Below, one piece after another: positions 1 through 8,212 of a stretch of DNA of 28,640 nucleotides; within the stretch, counting starts at the first letter, position 1, and every line of letters begins with the position of its first letter. The position numbers and the translations under genes were made by a program. The DNA is taken from contig DIXP01000067.1 of NCBI GenBank assembly GCA_002436065.1, positions 1 to 28,640 on the forward strand, given 5' to 3'. The DNA comes from Chloroflexi bacterium UBA6077 (GTDB taxonomy: Bacteria > Chloroflexota > UBA6077). Under the pieces are notes generated by a model. The model worked only from the letters and a program-made list of their open reading frames with translations, did no database searches and had not been told where the DNA came from.

Positions 1-194
1 TGGTTTCGGCTCTGCCGAGTTAGGGCAGGGACTGATCGGACGTTCCTTCGCCAGTGGAGTCCGTGGCCCGCTGGCGGGAGAGCAGCCAGAGGAGTGCGAG
101 CTTGAGGCTCGAGACTCGTGCCTTGCGTTTTGGAGGGCAAGGCGGCTAATCTACCCTGTCTAACTTCTGTCATGGGGGAGTGCGAGGATTTCCA

Positions 195-464
195 ATGTCC
201 CATTGCCCGGACTGCCAACAGGATGTGAGCGACCCAAGTGCGGCGACCTGTACCAGGCGCCATTTCCGCCTGGGGAACAGGCTGGTGCCACGGGTCCGAT
301 ACGGCGACGAGCGACGCTCCGCTGTGTGGTACTCGTTCGAAGACCGCTGTGACGACTGCGGCGTGGAGTCTGGAGGGTACCACCATCGCGACTGCGCCAT
401 AGAGCAGTGCCCGCTCTGCGGCGACTACGTCACCGTCTGCCGCTGCTGGAACCAGGTCCTCTGA
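195..464 (+). CDS. Small Cys-rich zinc-ribbon-type protein
   Basis: An 89-residue protein of unknown function. It has an N-terminal CPDC pair, then CDDCGV, a GGYHHRDC segment and a C-terminal CPLCGDYVTVCRC cluster. This arrangement of CxxC pairs with an HH-x2-C element points to a structural zinc-binding fold. Small proteins with DCGV, HHxxC and CPxCG elements recur in Actinobacteria and Chloroflexi, but I know no assigned function. I chose the ATG at 195 over the in-frame GTG at 180 because a GAGGA lies about six bases upstream of it. It stands alone on the plus strand and points toward the convergent VOC gene. No membrane segment or signal peptide is visible, so a cytoplasmic protein is expected. 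Confidence 0.7.
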   Translation: MSHCPDCQQDVSDPSAATCTRRHFRLGNRLVPRVRYGDERRSAVWYSFEDRCDDCGVESGGYHHRDCAIEQCPLCGDYVTVCRCWNQVL

Positions 465-584
465 GACTCGGGACCGGCCCGATGCTGGCAGAGTACTGCG
501 CAACCGAGACTGGAACGTGGAGACCTGCTGGCCGTCGGCAGGGGAGTTGGCGCAACCGGGTCTGGGCAGGTAGAGCGCCCCATG

Positions 585-619
585 AAAAGCGCGACCGCCG
601 CGAGAGCCGCGGCGGTCGC
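585..619 (-). terminator. Intrinsic terminator of the aminotransferase-VOC operon
   Basis: A perfect 11-bp GC-rich inverted repeat (591-601 and 609-619, 7-base loop) lies about 35 bases after the VOC stop codon. On the minus strand it is followed by GC then TTTT (588-585). Stem plus short U-run in the right orientation supports a Rho-independent terminator. Confidence 0.75.
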
Positions 620-653
620 ATTCCTGATAGATCGGGGGCGGCGCCACACTCTG

Positions 654-1058
654 CTACGCTTGGCTGCCCTTGCGTTGAAGAATCTCCATGCGCAGGTTAT
701 CGGGCCCGCGTACGAAGGCGACACGAAGATCGGGACCCATGTCCTTCGGCTCCATTTCGATCGTGACACCCCGGCTCCTGAGTTCCACTATGGCCGCGTC
801 CACGTCCGGAACCCGCAGCCCGAGATGATCCTCGCCGTATCTGGGCGATGGTACCACCTGCAACTGCTCGCCGGGGCGTGCCACGCGCAACAGGAACTCC
901 ATGCCGGCCAGCCGTAGCTTCGCGGAAGGAGTTCCCAGAGAGTCCCCTCGCGCCACCATCTCGGCTCCTAGCCCCTCGACGAACCACCGCTCGGTCGCGG
1001 AGAGGTCGGTACAAAAGATGTGGACATGGTCAAACTGGAAACTGAGTTCTCCGTTCAT
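654..1058 (-). CDS. VOC-superfamily (glyoxalase/dioxygenase-like) protein
   Basis: A 134-residue single vicinal-oxygen-chelate module pair. The first beta-alpha-beta-beta-beta repeat begins FDHVHIFCTDLSATERWF. The second begins DHLGLRVPDVDAAIVEL and ends with RMEIL. The His of the first strand, the His of DHLGLRV and the Glu of MEIL are in the usual metal-ligand positions, so a divalent-metal enzyme (glyoxalase I, dioxygenase or epimerase type) is plausible. The substrate cannot be read from the sequence. Its start lies only 3 bases beyond the aminotransferase stop, so the two genes are co-transcribed and perhaps translationally coupled. The shared operon hints at amino- or keto-acid metabolism, which is inference. 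Confidence 0.8.
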   Translation of the reverse strand: MNGELSFQFDHVHIFCTDLSATERWFVEGLGAEMVARGDSLGTPSAKLRLAGMEFLLRVARPGEQLQVVPSPRYGEDHLGLRVPDVDAAIVELRSRGVTIEMEPKDMGPDLRVAFVRGPDNLRMEILQRKGSQA

Positions 1059-1061
1059 CCC

Positions 1062-2258
1062 TTATGCTCCTTCGACAAACTGCTTGAACTTGCCCAGACC
1101 CTCTCTGATCTGAGCCGTCTCGATACCGGAGTAGGCGAGGCGGATGTACCTGTTGGGCTCGCCGGCCAGCGGCCTGCCGAAGTGCGCTCGAGTGCAAACC
1201 GACACCCCCGTCTCCTTAAGTAGCCGGTCGCTGAATGCGTCGTAGTCCACCAGCCCCTTCTTCTCCATCACCCGCGTGACGTTGGGGAACAGGTAGAAGG
1301 TGGCGTTGGGGCGGTAGCAGTGGACGCCCTCGATGGAGTTCAGGATGTCCACTGCGGCATCTCGCCGCTCTTTCAGGATGCTCACGATCTGCTTGGAGGG
1401 GTTCTGGTCACCAAGAAGTGCCTCGACGGCGGCGTACTGCACGAAGTGGTTGGAGCAGGACTCATCATTGACGTTCAGTTTGGCGATCACGTCGATGATG
1501 GGCTTCGGGCCGACGGCGGCGCCGAGCCGCCACCCTGTCATGGCGAACTTCTTCGAGAAGGTGTACAGAATGACGCAGCGCTCGGCCATGCCGGGCAGTG
1601 AAGTCAGGGAGCGGCTCTTGCCCTCGTAGCGGATGTCGAAGTATGCCTCGTCACACAGCACGTAGAGGTCGTGCTTGAGCGCTAGCTCCGCGATCCTCTC
1701 CATCTCCCCTGGAGCGCATTCCGCCCCCGTGGGGTTGTGGAGATCGTTGAACACCAGCAGCTTGGTCCTTGGAGTGATCTTCTTCTCGATCGCATCCAGG
1801 TCCAACTCGAAGTTCTCCCTGCCCTCGACGTAGCCGTAAGGCACGGCCTTGCCGCCATGAAACTCGATTTGCGACTCGTAGATAGGATACCCAGGGTTCG
1901 GGTAGAGAACCTCATCCCCCGGGTTCATCAGCGCCATGAAGAACTTGCCGATGACGGGCTTTCCACCGGTTTGGATGGCTACGCTCTCCATCGTGTAGTC
2001 GGTCCCGCGCGCCCCGTTGATGTCGGCAGCGAGGGCCTCCCGAAGCTGTGGGATACCGGCGCTAGGGCAGTAACCCGTTCGCCCGTCCTTCATCGCCTTC
2101 GCGGCCGCTTCCATAATGTGCAGCGGCGTAAGCAGGTTCATATCACCAATATGAAAGGCATAGACCTTGTTGCCCTGGGCCGCGAAAGCCGCAGCCTTTG
2201 CCGATACAGCGAAAGCTGTCTCGGTTCCCAAACGCCCAATGCGGTCTGCTAACTTCAA
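1062..2258 (-). CDS. PLP-dependent class I/II aminotransferase
   Basis: A 398-residue fold-type I aminotransferase of normal family length. Visible motifs are the substrate-side TGYCPSAGIPQLREAL segment, NPGYPIYE, the cofactor-contacting NDLHNPTG, the PLP-ring Asp in DEAYFDIRYEG, the Schiff-base Lys in YTFSKKFAMTGWRLG and the C-terminal RIAYSG-like carboxylate-binding Arg (NRYIRLAYSG). The overall pattern is that of aspartate/alanine/aromatic aminotransferases, and I cannot narrow the amino donor further. The start is a TTG at 2258 preceded by an AAGGGGGAA Shine-Dalgarno five bases away, with no ATG in a better position. It is the first gene of a two-gene operon with the VOC protein and is transcribed divergently from the DUF2207 gene. 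Confidence 0.9.
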   Translation of the reverse strand: MKLADRIGRLGTETAFAVSAKAAAFAAQGNKVYAFHIGDMNLLTPLHIMEAAAKAMKDGRTGYCPSAGIPQLREALAADINGARGTDYTMESVAIQTGGKPVIGKFFMALMNPGDEVLYPNPGYPIYESQIEFHGGKAVPYGYVEGRENFELDLDAIEKKITPRTKLLVFNDLHNPTGAECAPGEMERIAELALKHDLYVLCDEAYFDIRYEGKSRSLTSLPGMAERCVILYTFSKKFAMTGWRLGAAVGPKPIIDVIAKLNVNDESCSNHFVQYAAVEALLGDQNPSKQIVSILKERRDAAVDILNSIEGVHCYRPNATFYLFPNVTRVMEKKGLVDYDAFSDRLLKETGVSVCTRAHFGRPLAGEPNRYIRLAYSGIETAQIREGLGKFKQFVEGA

Positions 2259-2638
2259 TGCACTTCCCCCTTCTTCGTTGGCTGGCTGGTGCCACGGCGC
2301 CGCCTAAGCCACCCCCATAGTGTCTCCGTCTCCGGACTACCGCAGTGTTGCGCCGATGATACCACGAGACACGCAGGTATGGCGCTACCAGACGGGGGAT
2401 CGGCGCAACGTTGGTTAGGGGAGGACTCTCGACGAATGGGAAGGTTGCATGGCCGGAATAGCTCTTTGGGTTCCCGAGCGGTTCGGGCCAGTGGTATCAT
2501 GGTTACCTCGTTGTACTCTCAGGACTCAAGCTGGGGTTCTTCGCGGTCTTATGCGGTCTTTTCCCTCTTTGCCGCGTTGAGCCTGCGTAGGAAGGCTGTT
2601 GCCGGGCCGAGGCTCGGCCATCTGCCGGGAGGTTCGCT
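2259..2638. other. Divergent intergenic region, no gene seen
   Basis: About 380 bases between the divergent aminotransferase and DUF2207 genes. It must hold both promoters. I saw no convincing gene, long inverted repeat or clear -35/-10 pair. The last bases carry GGGAGG (2627-2632), which serves as Shine-Dalgarno for the next gene. Confidence 0.5.
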
Positions 2639-4558
2639 TTGAAATCGTCCATCCTATCTCGACGCTGCTCCATAGCCCCCATTCTGGTATTTCTGCTCGC
2701 ATTGCTGATCCCCGCGCCCCTCGACGCGGCGCCAGAAGCGCCCTACTGGCAGCGCTTCGACGTCGGCATCGATATCCAGACAAGCGGCGAGTTCACCGTC
2801 ACAGAAGACCAGACGGTACTGTTCGGGTCCAACTCGGCCCGCCACGGCTTCCGGTCGATCCCATTGGATCGAGTCGACCAGATCGTGGACGTATCGGTCT
2901 CCGAGCCGGATAGGCCGTACCAGGTCGTGGGGCAGGCAGCCGACGGCGAGGAGCCACCCTACAGCTACCAGCTTCAGCGCAAGGACGGTGAACTGCTCAT
3001 CGATTGGTGGTTCCCTCCCACACGGAACGCCCCTCGAACCTTCCTACTCCGCTATCGCGTGATCGGCGGACTCCGATACTATGAGGGCGGCGACCAGCTC
3101 TACTGGAAGGCGGTCTACGCCGATCGCCCCTACCTGGTCCAATCCTCCCAGGTAATGGCGCGCTTCCCATTCGAGCTGTCCAACCATGTGATCAAGACCG
3201 CGGCCTACCCTCCAGAGCTGGGGGTGCAGGGTCGGCTGGCAGACCCTCGCACTGTGCGATTCGACGCCCGCAACCTCCCTGCTGAGACCGGGATGGAGAT
3301 CCGAATCCAGTTCCCCCACGGCCTGGTGTCGGGCCAACCCTCTGAGTGGCAGGCCGCGGCCGACAGAGAGGATTGGTACTTCAGCAACGCCAAACCGTTG
3401 GTGAACCTCTTCCTGGGGGTGCTGGGGCTGTTGGTGCTCATCCTGGGACCCCTCCTGCTGTTCCTGCGATGGTACTCCAACGGCAGGGACCCCAAAGTGG
3501 GGCAGGTCCCCACCCTGCTGTCGGAGCCGCCCGGCGACCTACCTCCTGCCGTTGCCGGCACCCTGGTGGACGAGCGGGCCGACGTCCGGGATGCGGTGGC
3601 CACCCTCGTGGATTGGGCGCGGAGGGGCATCATCCGCATCGTGGACGAAACCCCATCGAAAGGTCGCAAGGCCAAGCGTGAGTTTCGCTTGGAGAAGCTA
3701 CGAGAAGAGCCTCCGGAGCTGCGCGAGTACGAGCGGGTGTTGTTCAGCCACCTCTTCCCAGGCGTCCGCTGGGTGCACTTCTCCGAGCTGAAGACCCGCC
3801 TCATCAAAGCCATCCCCAGCGTCAGAAAGCTGCTCTACCAGGAGGTGACCGAGGCCGGATTCTTCCGCGATAACCCAGAAAAGGTGCGCCGGCGACATAT
3901 GATCTGGGGCGGCGCGGTGTCTACGACAGGCTGGGCGGTCGCCCTGCTCGCGGCTCCCTTCTTCTTCGACTACGCAGAGCTTGCCTTCTTCCCCTTCGCG
4001 GCGTTGGGGACGGTGGGACTCCTCCAACTGTTCGCGGCCTCCCGAATGGCCCGAAAGTCCGAGATGGGTGTGCTGGCCGCGGCGCAGTGGAGGGCCTTCG
4101 GCCGATTCATCCGCGAGAGTCAACCGAAGGATGATCTGTCGTCCCACCTGGACCGCTTCGAGCCCTACCTCCCCTACGCCATCGCCCTCGGCGCCAACAA
4201 GGAGTGGGTTCGGAAGTTCGCGTCGGCGGGGGCGCCCACTCCGGACTGGTACGGGTGGGACAGGTCGACTCCCGTCCACCGTGGCCATTGGTGGATGCAA
4301 TCCCGCTCCGACCACGACAGGTCGAATGGGGATCGAGACGCTACGGCCGGCGCCGAGGGTGGTCCTGTGGATCTGCAATCGCTGAGTGACAGCGGAGCCT
4401 TTGGCTTGCAGGATCTGAGTGACGGCCTGGTGGAGATGCTGAACAGCACCTCCAAGGCCCTCTCATCGGGTGGCAGCAGCAGCGGCGGATGGAGCGGCGG
4501 CGGGGGTGGCAGCAGCGGTGGAGGCGGTGGTGGAGGAGGTAGCGGAGGGTTCAACTGA
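2639..4558 (+). CDS. DUF2207 family membrane protein
   Basis: A 639-residue predicted membrane protein. It has an N-terminal signal/anchor (hydrophobic run IAPILVFLLALLIPAPLDA), then an extracytoplasmic DUF2207-type beta-rich domain (about residues 35-235) starting FDVGIDIQTSGEFTVTEDQ. A transmembrane segment follows (LVNLFLGVLGLLVLILGPLLL), then a cytoplasmic region (DVRDAVATLVDWARRGIIRI), one or two further membrane segments near residues 425-465, and a tail of about 35 residues made almost only of Ser and Gly. The Ser/Gly tail is typical of this family. The TTG start at 2639 has GGGAGG six bases upstream. Function is not known; relatives are often found with LemA-type proteins, but no lemA gene is in the window. 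It converges with the GIDE-domain gene. Confidence 0.88.
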   Translation: MKSSILSRRCSIAPILVFLLALLIPAPLDAAPEAPYWQRFDVGIDIQTSGEFTVTEDQTVLFGSNSARHGFRSIPLDRVDQIVDVSVSEPDRPYQVVGQAADGEEPPYSYQLQRKDGELLIDWWFPPTRNAPRTFLLRYRVIGGLRYYEGGDQLYWKAVYADRPYLVQSSQVMARFPFELSNHVIKTAAYPPELGVQGRLADPRTVRFDARNLPAETGMEIRIQFPHGLVSGQPSEWQAAADREDWYFSNAKPLVNLFLGVLGLLVLILGPLLLFLRWYSNGRDPKVGQVPTLLSEPPGDLPPAVAGTLVDERADVRDAVATLVDWARRGIIRIVDETPSKGRKAKREFRLEKLREEPPELREYERVLFSHLFPGVRWVHFSELKTRLIKAIPSVRKLLYQEVTEAGFFRDNPEKVRRRHMIWGGAVSTTGWAVALLAAPFFFDYAELAFFPFAALGTVGLLQLFAASRMARKSEMGVLAAAQWRAFGRFIRESQPKDDLSSHLDRFEPYLPYAIALGANKEWVRKFASAGAPTPDWYGWDRSTPVHRGHWWMQSRSDHDRSNGDRDATAGAEGGPVDLQSLSDSGAFGLQDLSDGLVEMLNSTSKALSSGGSSSGGWSGGGGGSSGGGGGGGGSGGFN

Positions 4559-4570
4559 GGACCGTTGTTG

Positions 4571-4610
4571 CCGGTGTGGTCGATGCGGCGAAAGGCATCG
4601 ACCACACCGG
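4571..4610. terminator. Bidirectional hairpin terminator between convergent genes
   Basis: A perfect 16-bp inverted repeat (4571-4586 and 4595-4610) with an 8-base loop fills the 59-base gap between the DUF2207 stop and the GIDE-domain stop. It has no U-run on either side but its position and stability fit a shared transcription stop. Confidence 0.75.
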
Positions 4611-4617
4611 ACGACCG

Positions 4618-5430
4618 TTACCGGATCAGTCCCATCACTATCATCACCGCGCCCACGGCGTTGAGCCCAATGCCACCCACCAACAGCCATTGAACCGCGG
4701 AGCCCGCCGAACGCACCAGCTCCTCTTCCGTTTTCAAGGAGATGATGAACTTGGCCCCCTTTTCCGCTGACTTCTGGATCAGCAGCGCGCCGGAGGAGTC
4801 GGATGCCTCCCCCAACACGTAGATCGGTCGCCCCAACGGGATGATGCTCTCGGTGAATTTGTAACCCAGGGTGCGGGTACCCGAGTTGCCTCCAAAAGCC
4901 CCAATGCTGAAGCTGAAGGCGCCGAAACTGATCTGGCCACCCTCCTGCTGCTCTCCCTGCTCGAACCTGTCCACGACCTTCACGGCATCCACATCCGCGC
5001 CGCTCGGATCGATCTGGGTTCGGCCGGTGGAGTCCTCCACCCAGAAACGAACCCGCTGCTCGTTGTTGGAGACCGTATCGGATCCGCGTCGAGTCTTCTG
5101 CTCCCGTTCCTTCGTCTGGCTATCCGTTTCCCAATAGGTCTCCTCGTACTCGCGGGAAACGCTGGACGAGTAATAGACGCAGGGCTCCTTGGCGATCTCG
5201 GATGTGAGGGGGGAGTCGCATTGGATAGTGCCTTTCACCTCGGCGACCTGCTTGAAGCTACCTGCCTGCCCCATGCGCTCAGTGACGTACTTCACCGTCT
5301 GCAACAGCTTCTCGGCCGTAGTGGTCTCCGTCGCCATCATCTCAGACAACTTGGCCTGCTGGGATCTACGCATGAATAGCAGCACGCAGCCAATGACGAC
5401 CAGGACTACACCCACGATAGCCATGTTCAC
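4618..5430 (-). CDS. GIDE-domain (MULAN/E3-ligase-like) membrane protein
   Basis: About 270 residues. An N-terminal transmembrane segment (AIVGVVLVVIGCVLLFM) is followed by a short helical region and a domain with VAEVKGTIQCDSPLTSEIAKEPCVYYSS, then EYEETYW and a variable loop. It ends with two close hydrophobic stretches (AVQWLLVGGIGLNAVGAVMIVMGLI). The GTIQCDSPLTS...PCVYY pattern is characteristic of the GIDE domain (also called BAM), best known from the mitochondrial ligase MULAN. No RING finger is present, so ligase activity is not expected. The start could be GTG 5430 or the ATG at 5424; AGAGAGG upstream fits either. Function in bacteria is unknown. It is divergent from the histidine kinase gene. 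Confidence 0.82.
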   Translation of the reverse strand: MNMAIVGVVLVVIGCVLLFMRRSQQAKLSEMMATETTTAEKLLQTVKYVTERMGQAGSFKQVAEVKGTIQCDSPLTSEIAKEPCVYYSSSVSREYEETYWETDSQTKEREQKTRRGSDTVSNNEQRVRFWVEDSTGRTQIDPSGADVDAVKVVDRFEQGEQQEGGQISFGAFSFSIGAFGGNSGTRTLGYKFTESIIPLGRPIYVLGEASDSSGALLIQKSAEKGAKFIISLKTEEELVRSAGSAVQWLLVGGIGLNAVGAVMIVMGLIR

Positions 5431-5672
5431 ACACCTCTCTCTTCGAAAATCGCGGCGGCACAGGTGGAATCGGGAATCGAGGACCGTGGAGTGCGTGGGA
5501 CTGTCGTCCCATCAGCGGGCATTATACTACTACTTTCCACATGTGGCCCAGCCCGAATCATCCGTGCCGGCGGTCCCTCGAAACGCCGCCAACAACCGAG
5601 TATCATAATGGTGGTAGCTGGTCGGTTTTCACATAGCTGCACTGGCCACCATAGCATTGTGAAGGGTCCTAG

Positions 5673-7613
5673 ATGGGTAGACAGGGCCGGTCCGAAAGGT
5701 CAGGCAGGAACCAAGCAGATCGGCAGCGGGACGCAACCGCTGAGACCGATCTCAAACCGGACGAGTCACAGAGGCGCTACGCTGTGCTCTCCGAGCACGC
5801 GAGGGATATCGTTCTCTTCGTCAGAGACGATGGACAACTGCTGGAGGCCAACCGGGCGGCGGAGTTGGCCTATGGCTACTCACGCAAAGAGCTGCTGGCC
5901 CTGAATATTCGCGATCTGCGCTCGCTGGCAGAGCGGCATCAGGTGGATGACCAGCTGCAGCAAGCAGGGAATGGGGGAGCCCTCTTCGAGACGGTGCATC
6001 GCCGCAAGGACGGCAGCCTCTTTCCTGTGGAGGTCAGCGTCACAGGCGTGATGATGGGCAAAGACCGAGTGCTGCTCAGCATCGTTCGAGACATCTCGAA
6101 GCGGAAGAAGGCTGAGGATGCGCTGCGGGAGGCCAATCAGCAGCTCCAGATCTACGAGGCGATAATCCAGAACGCCCCTGACCCCATCCTGCTGTTCGAC
6201 CGGCAATACGTCATCAGGGTCGCGAATCCAGCTTACGTCCAGTATAGGAGGAAGTCGGCAGACGAGATCGTGGGGCACAGGGCCAACGAGGTAATCGGCG
6301 AGTACAGCTTCCAGCGATACACGCGCCCCCAACTGGACAGGGCTTTCGGTGGGGAGGTTGTGGACTTCGAAGCGTGGTTCGAGTACCCGGACATAGGCCG
6401 AAGGTTCCTGAGGGTGCGGCACTTCCCTCTGCCCAATGACGGTGGAGTCAAGTACGTGGCAGCCGTCCTGAGGGAAGAGACCGCGCACCGAGAGATTGAG
6501 CAAGAGCGGGAGCAGCTTCTTGAGAAGGTGCGGCGGCAGTCGGCGGAGTTGGATTCTGCCATCCGCTCCAGCGCCGATGGACTGCTGATCTACGGGCCAA
6601 GGGGGGAAATCCTGCTGATGAACCCGGCTGCCGAGAGGATGCTCGGCTACACGGAGGCGGAGAGGAAGCTACCCCTCAGGGAGAGGCTGGAGCTGTTGCG
6701 GTTCGAGACCCCCGAAGGGAAGCCCTTGACGCTGGACGATATCCCTCTAATGGATGCCCTGAGGGGAAAGCCCAAGACCGGCGTCATCGCCATCCTTCAC
6801 CCTCCCCATGCAGAGACCCTGTGGGTCTCCATCAGTGCAACGCCGACTCTTGGCCAGGGGGACAAGCTGCTGGGAGCCGTCATGACGCTCACCGACATCA
6901 CTCGCCTCCATGAACTCCAGCAACAGCGGGCAAAGCACGTCCTGGGAATCTCCCACGGGCTCCGAACCCCCCTCACGGTGGTACAGGGTCAGGCCCAGCT
7001 GCTCCTACGATCCCTGGAACAGGCCGGGGCGAATGGGAGGATGCGCCGCAGCACAGAGACCATAGTGGCCTCGGCTCAGCGTATGGGCTTCACCCTGCGG
7101 GACCTGGTGGACCTGACCAGCCTGGAGAGCGGCCAACGACTACACCTCAACATGGTGCCAGTAGACTTGAACTCCTTCGTACAGCTGCTGAAGGAGCAGC
7201 TCGCCAGGAACCTTCCGATGGAGCGAATGAGACTGGTGGCGCCGGAGAGGTTGCCGGCCGTCTCGGCGGACCCGGACCGGCTGGAGAGAGTCCTCGTCAA
7301 CCTGCTCTCCAACGCATTCAAGTTCTCGGAAGCCGATACGGAGGTTACCCTGACGCTCTCTCACCACGACGGTGAGGTCACCATCTCCGTGTCCGACCTG
7401 GGAACCGGCATCCCTGCCGAGCTACTCCCTCACCTGTTCGACCCCTACAGGCAGATCGAAGCACAGCCCGATTTGGGAGAGAGCACAGGGCTGGGCCTGT
7501 ACATATCGAAGGGCCTTGTGGAGGCCATGGGGGGCAAGATCTGGGTGGAGAGCAAGGCAGGCATGGGCAGCACCTTCAGCTTCACCCTACCCAGTGTGCC
7601 CTCTACCCCCTAG
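5673..7613 (+). CDS. Orphan PAS-domain sensor histidine kinase
   Basis: A 646-residue hybrid-free sensor kinase with no transmembrane segment, so probably a cytosolic sensor. It has three PAS modules (about residues 36-145, 160-275 and 290-415, the first followed by the typical IVRDISKRKKAEDAL linker), a HisKA region around His428, and a HATPase_c domain with N-box NLLSNAFKFS (Asn543/Asn547), G1 box SDLGTGIP (Asp575), F-box-like HLFDPYRQ and G2 box GLGLYISKGLVEAMGG. The H-box reads SHGLRTPL; the residue after the phosphoacceptor His is normally Glu or Asp, and here is Gly. ATG 5673 has GAAGGG about six bases upstream. No response regulator lies nearby, so its partner is encoded elsewhere. Confidence 0.92.
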   Translation: MGRQGRSERSGRNQADRQRDATAETDLKPDESQRRYAVLSEHARDIVLFVRDDGQLLEANRAAELAYGYSRKELLALNIRDLRSLAERHQVDDQLQQAGNGGALFETVHRRKDGSLFPVEVSVTGVMMGKDRVLLSIVRDISKRKKAEDALREANQQLQIYEAIIQNAPDPILLFDRQYVIRVANPAYVQYRRKSADEIVGHRANEVIGEYSFQRYTRPQLDRAFGGEVVDFEAWFEYPDIGRRFLRVRHFPLPNDGGVKYVAAVLREETAHREIEQEREQLLEKVRRQSAELDSAIRSSADGLLIYGPRGEILLMNPAAERMLGYTEAERKLPLRERLELLRFETPEGKPLTLDDIPLMDALRGKPKTGVIAILHPPHAETLWVSISATPTLGQGDKLLGAVMTLTDITRLHELQQQRAKHVLGISHGLRTPLTVVQGQAQLLLRSLEQAGANGRMRRSTETIVASAQRMGFTLRDLVDLTSLESGQRLHLNMVPVDLNSFVQLLKEQLARNLPMERMRLVAPERLPAVSADPDRLERVLVNLLSNAFKFSEADTEVTLTLSHHDGEVTISVSDLGTGIPAELLPHLFDPYRQIEAQPDLGESTGLGLYISKGLVEAMGGKIWVESKAGMGSTFSFTLPSVPSTP

Positions 7614-7669
7614 CGTCTCCAATGTGCCGGACCACCGGTCCCAGCGTATTCAAGACGAAGCCATTATCA

Positions 7670-7702
7670 CTCTTGAGCGAGCGAAGATCGCTCGCTCAAG
7701 AG
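7670..7702 (+). terminator. Hairpin terminator after the histidine kinase
   Basis: A perfect 15-bp inverted repeat with a 3-base AGA loop (arms 7670-7684 and 7688-7702), 57 bases after the kinase stop. There is no strong U-run directly after it, so it may be a terminator or an mRNA-stabilising hairpin. Confidence 0.65.
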
Positions 7703-7945
7703 CTCCATTAGCGTCAGAATTTTGATGGGTATTTGATCGCAGCGTGTTCATGGCTGAGGAAAGGTTGGGATTCGGGTTGTACAGGCATCAAAAAGCTCTG
7801 TTGTGTTTCATGAATCGTGTTTGGTGCAACACAAAGCTCACATGGGCTTAGCGTGAGATGAAGTCGAACACTAGCGAGGAGGGCCTCGAGGGCGAGACAT
7901 CCTGGATGGCATCCGTCTCAGCCTAGGCATTGCGCTTGCGATTAC
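7703..7945. other. Intergenic region, no gene seen
   Basis: About 240 bases between the kinase hairpin and the toxin-antitoxin promoter. AT content is higher than in the neighbours. I found no open frame with a ribosome site and no recognisable remnant. Confidence 0.4.
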
Positions 7946-7976
7946 CAACAATGCGTATATACTATATATATTGTTG
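7946..7976 (+). promoter_or_regulatory. Putative toxin-antitoxin promoter/operator
   Basis: A 7-bp inverted repeat (CAACAAT at 7946-7952, ATTGTTG at 7970-7976) flanks a TATATA-C-TATATA palindrome (7956-7968) that could contain the -10 element. It lies 18 bases before the antitoxin start. Position and symmetry fit an operator bound by the AbrB-fold antitoxin or its complex with the toxin; that role is inferred. Confidence 0.5.
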
Positions 7977-7993
7977 TAGCCTGGAGGCGATAC

Positions 7994-8209
7994 ATGTTCG
8001 TCGGCAAGGTCCGAAAGGTAGGTAACAGCCTGGTTGTCACGGTTCCAAGAGACGAGGCCGAGACGTTGGAGTTGCGCGAGGGCGATCTGGTGACCATGGA
8101 TCTGCGAAAGGCGGAGGTTAGGCCCGTGCTTCGACCCGACCTGCGGAAGCTGGCCGAAGAGAGCTGGGAACGGAACGAGGCTGCCTATCGTTATCTGCGC
8201 GAGCACTAG
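7994..8209 (+). CDS. AbrB/MazE-type antitoxin
   Basis: A 71-residue protein with an N-terminal swapped-hairpin AbrB (SpoVT/MazE) DNA-binding domain: VGKVRKVGNSLVVTVPRDEAETLELREGDLVTMDL. The family signature is the K-x-G-NS-x-x-V-TVP motif followed by a G-D turn. The C-terminal tail (about residues 45-71, LRKLAEESWERNEAAYRYLREH) is the charged, helical part expected to wrap the toxin. ATG 7994 is preceded by GGAGG with a six-base spacer. The toxin gene starts 3 bases after its stop, a typical antitoxin-first operon. It probably represses its own promoter. Confidence 0.88.
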   Translation: MFVGKVRKVGNSLVVTVPRDEAETLELREGDLVTMDLRKAEVRPVLRPDLRKLAEESWERNEAAYRYLREH

Positions 8210-8212
8210 AAT

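Noticed and set aside
2255..2500. Minus-strand 81-codon frame just upstream of the aminotransferase
   Set aside because: No ribosome site, and the end overlaps the aminotransferase Shine-Dalgarno and TTG start in another frame. Composition is not protein-like.
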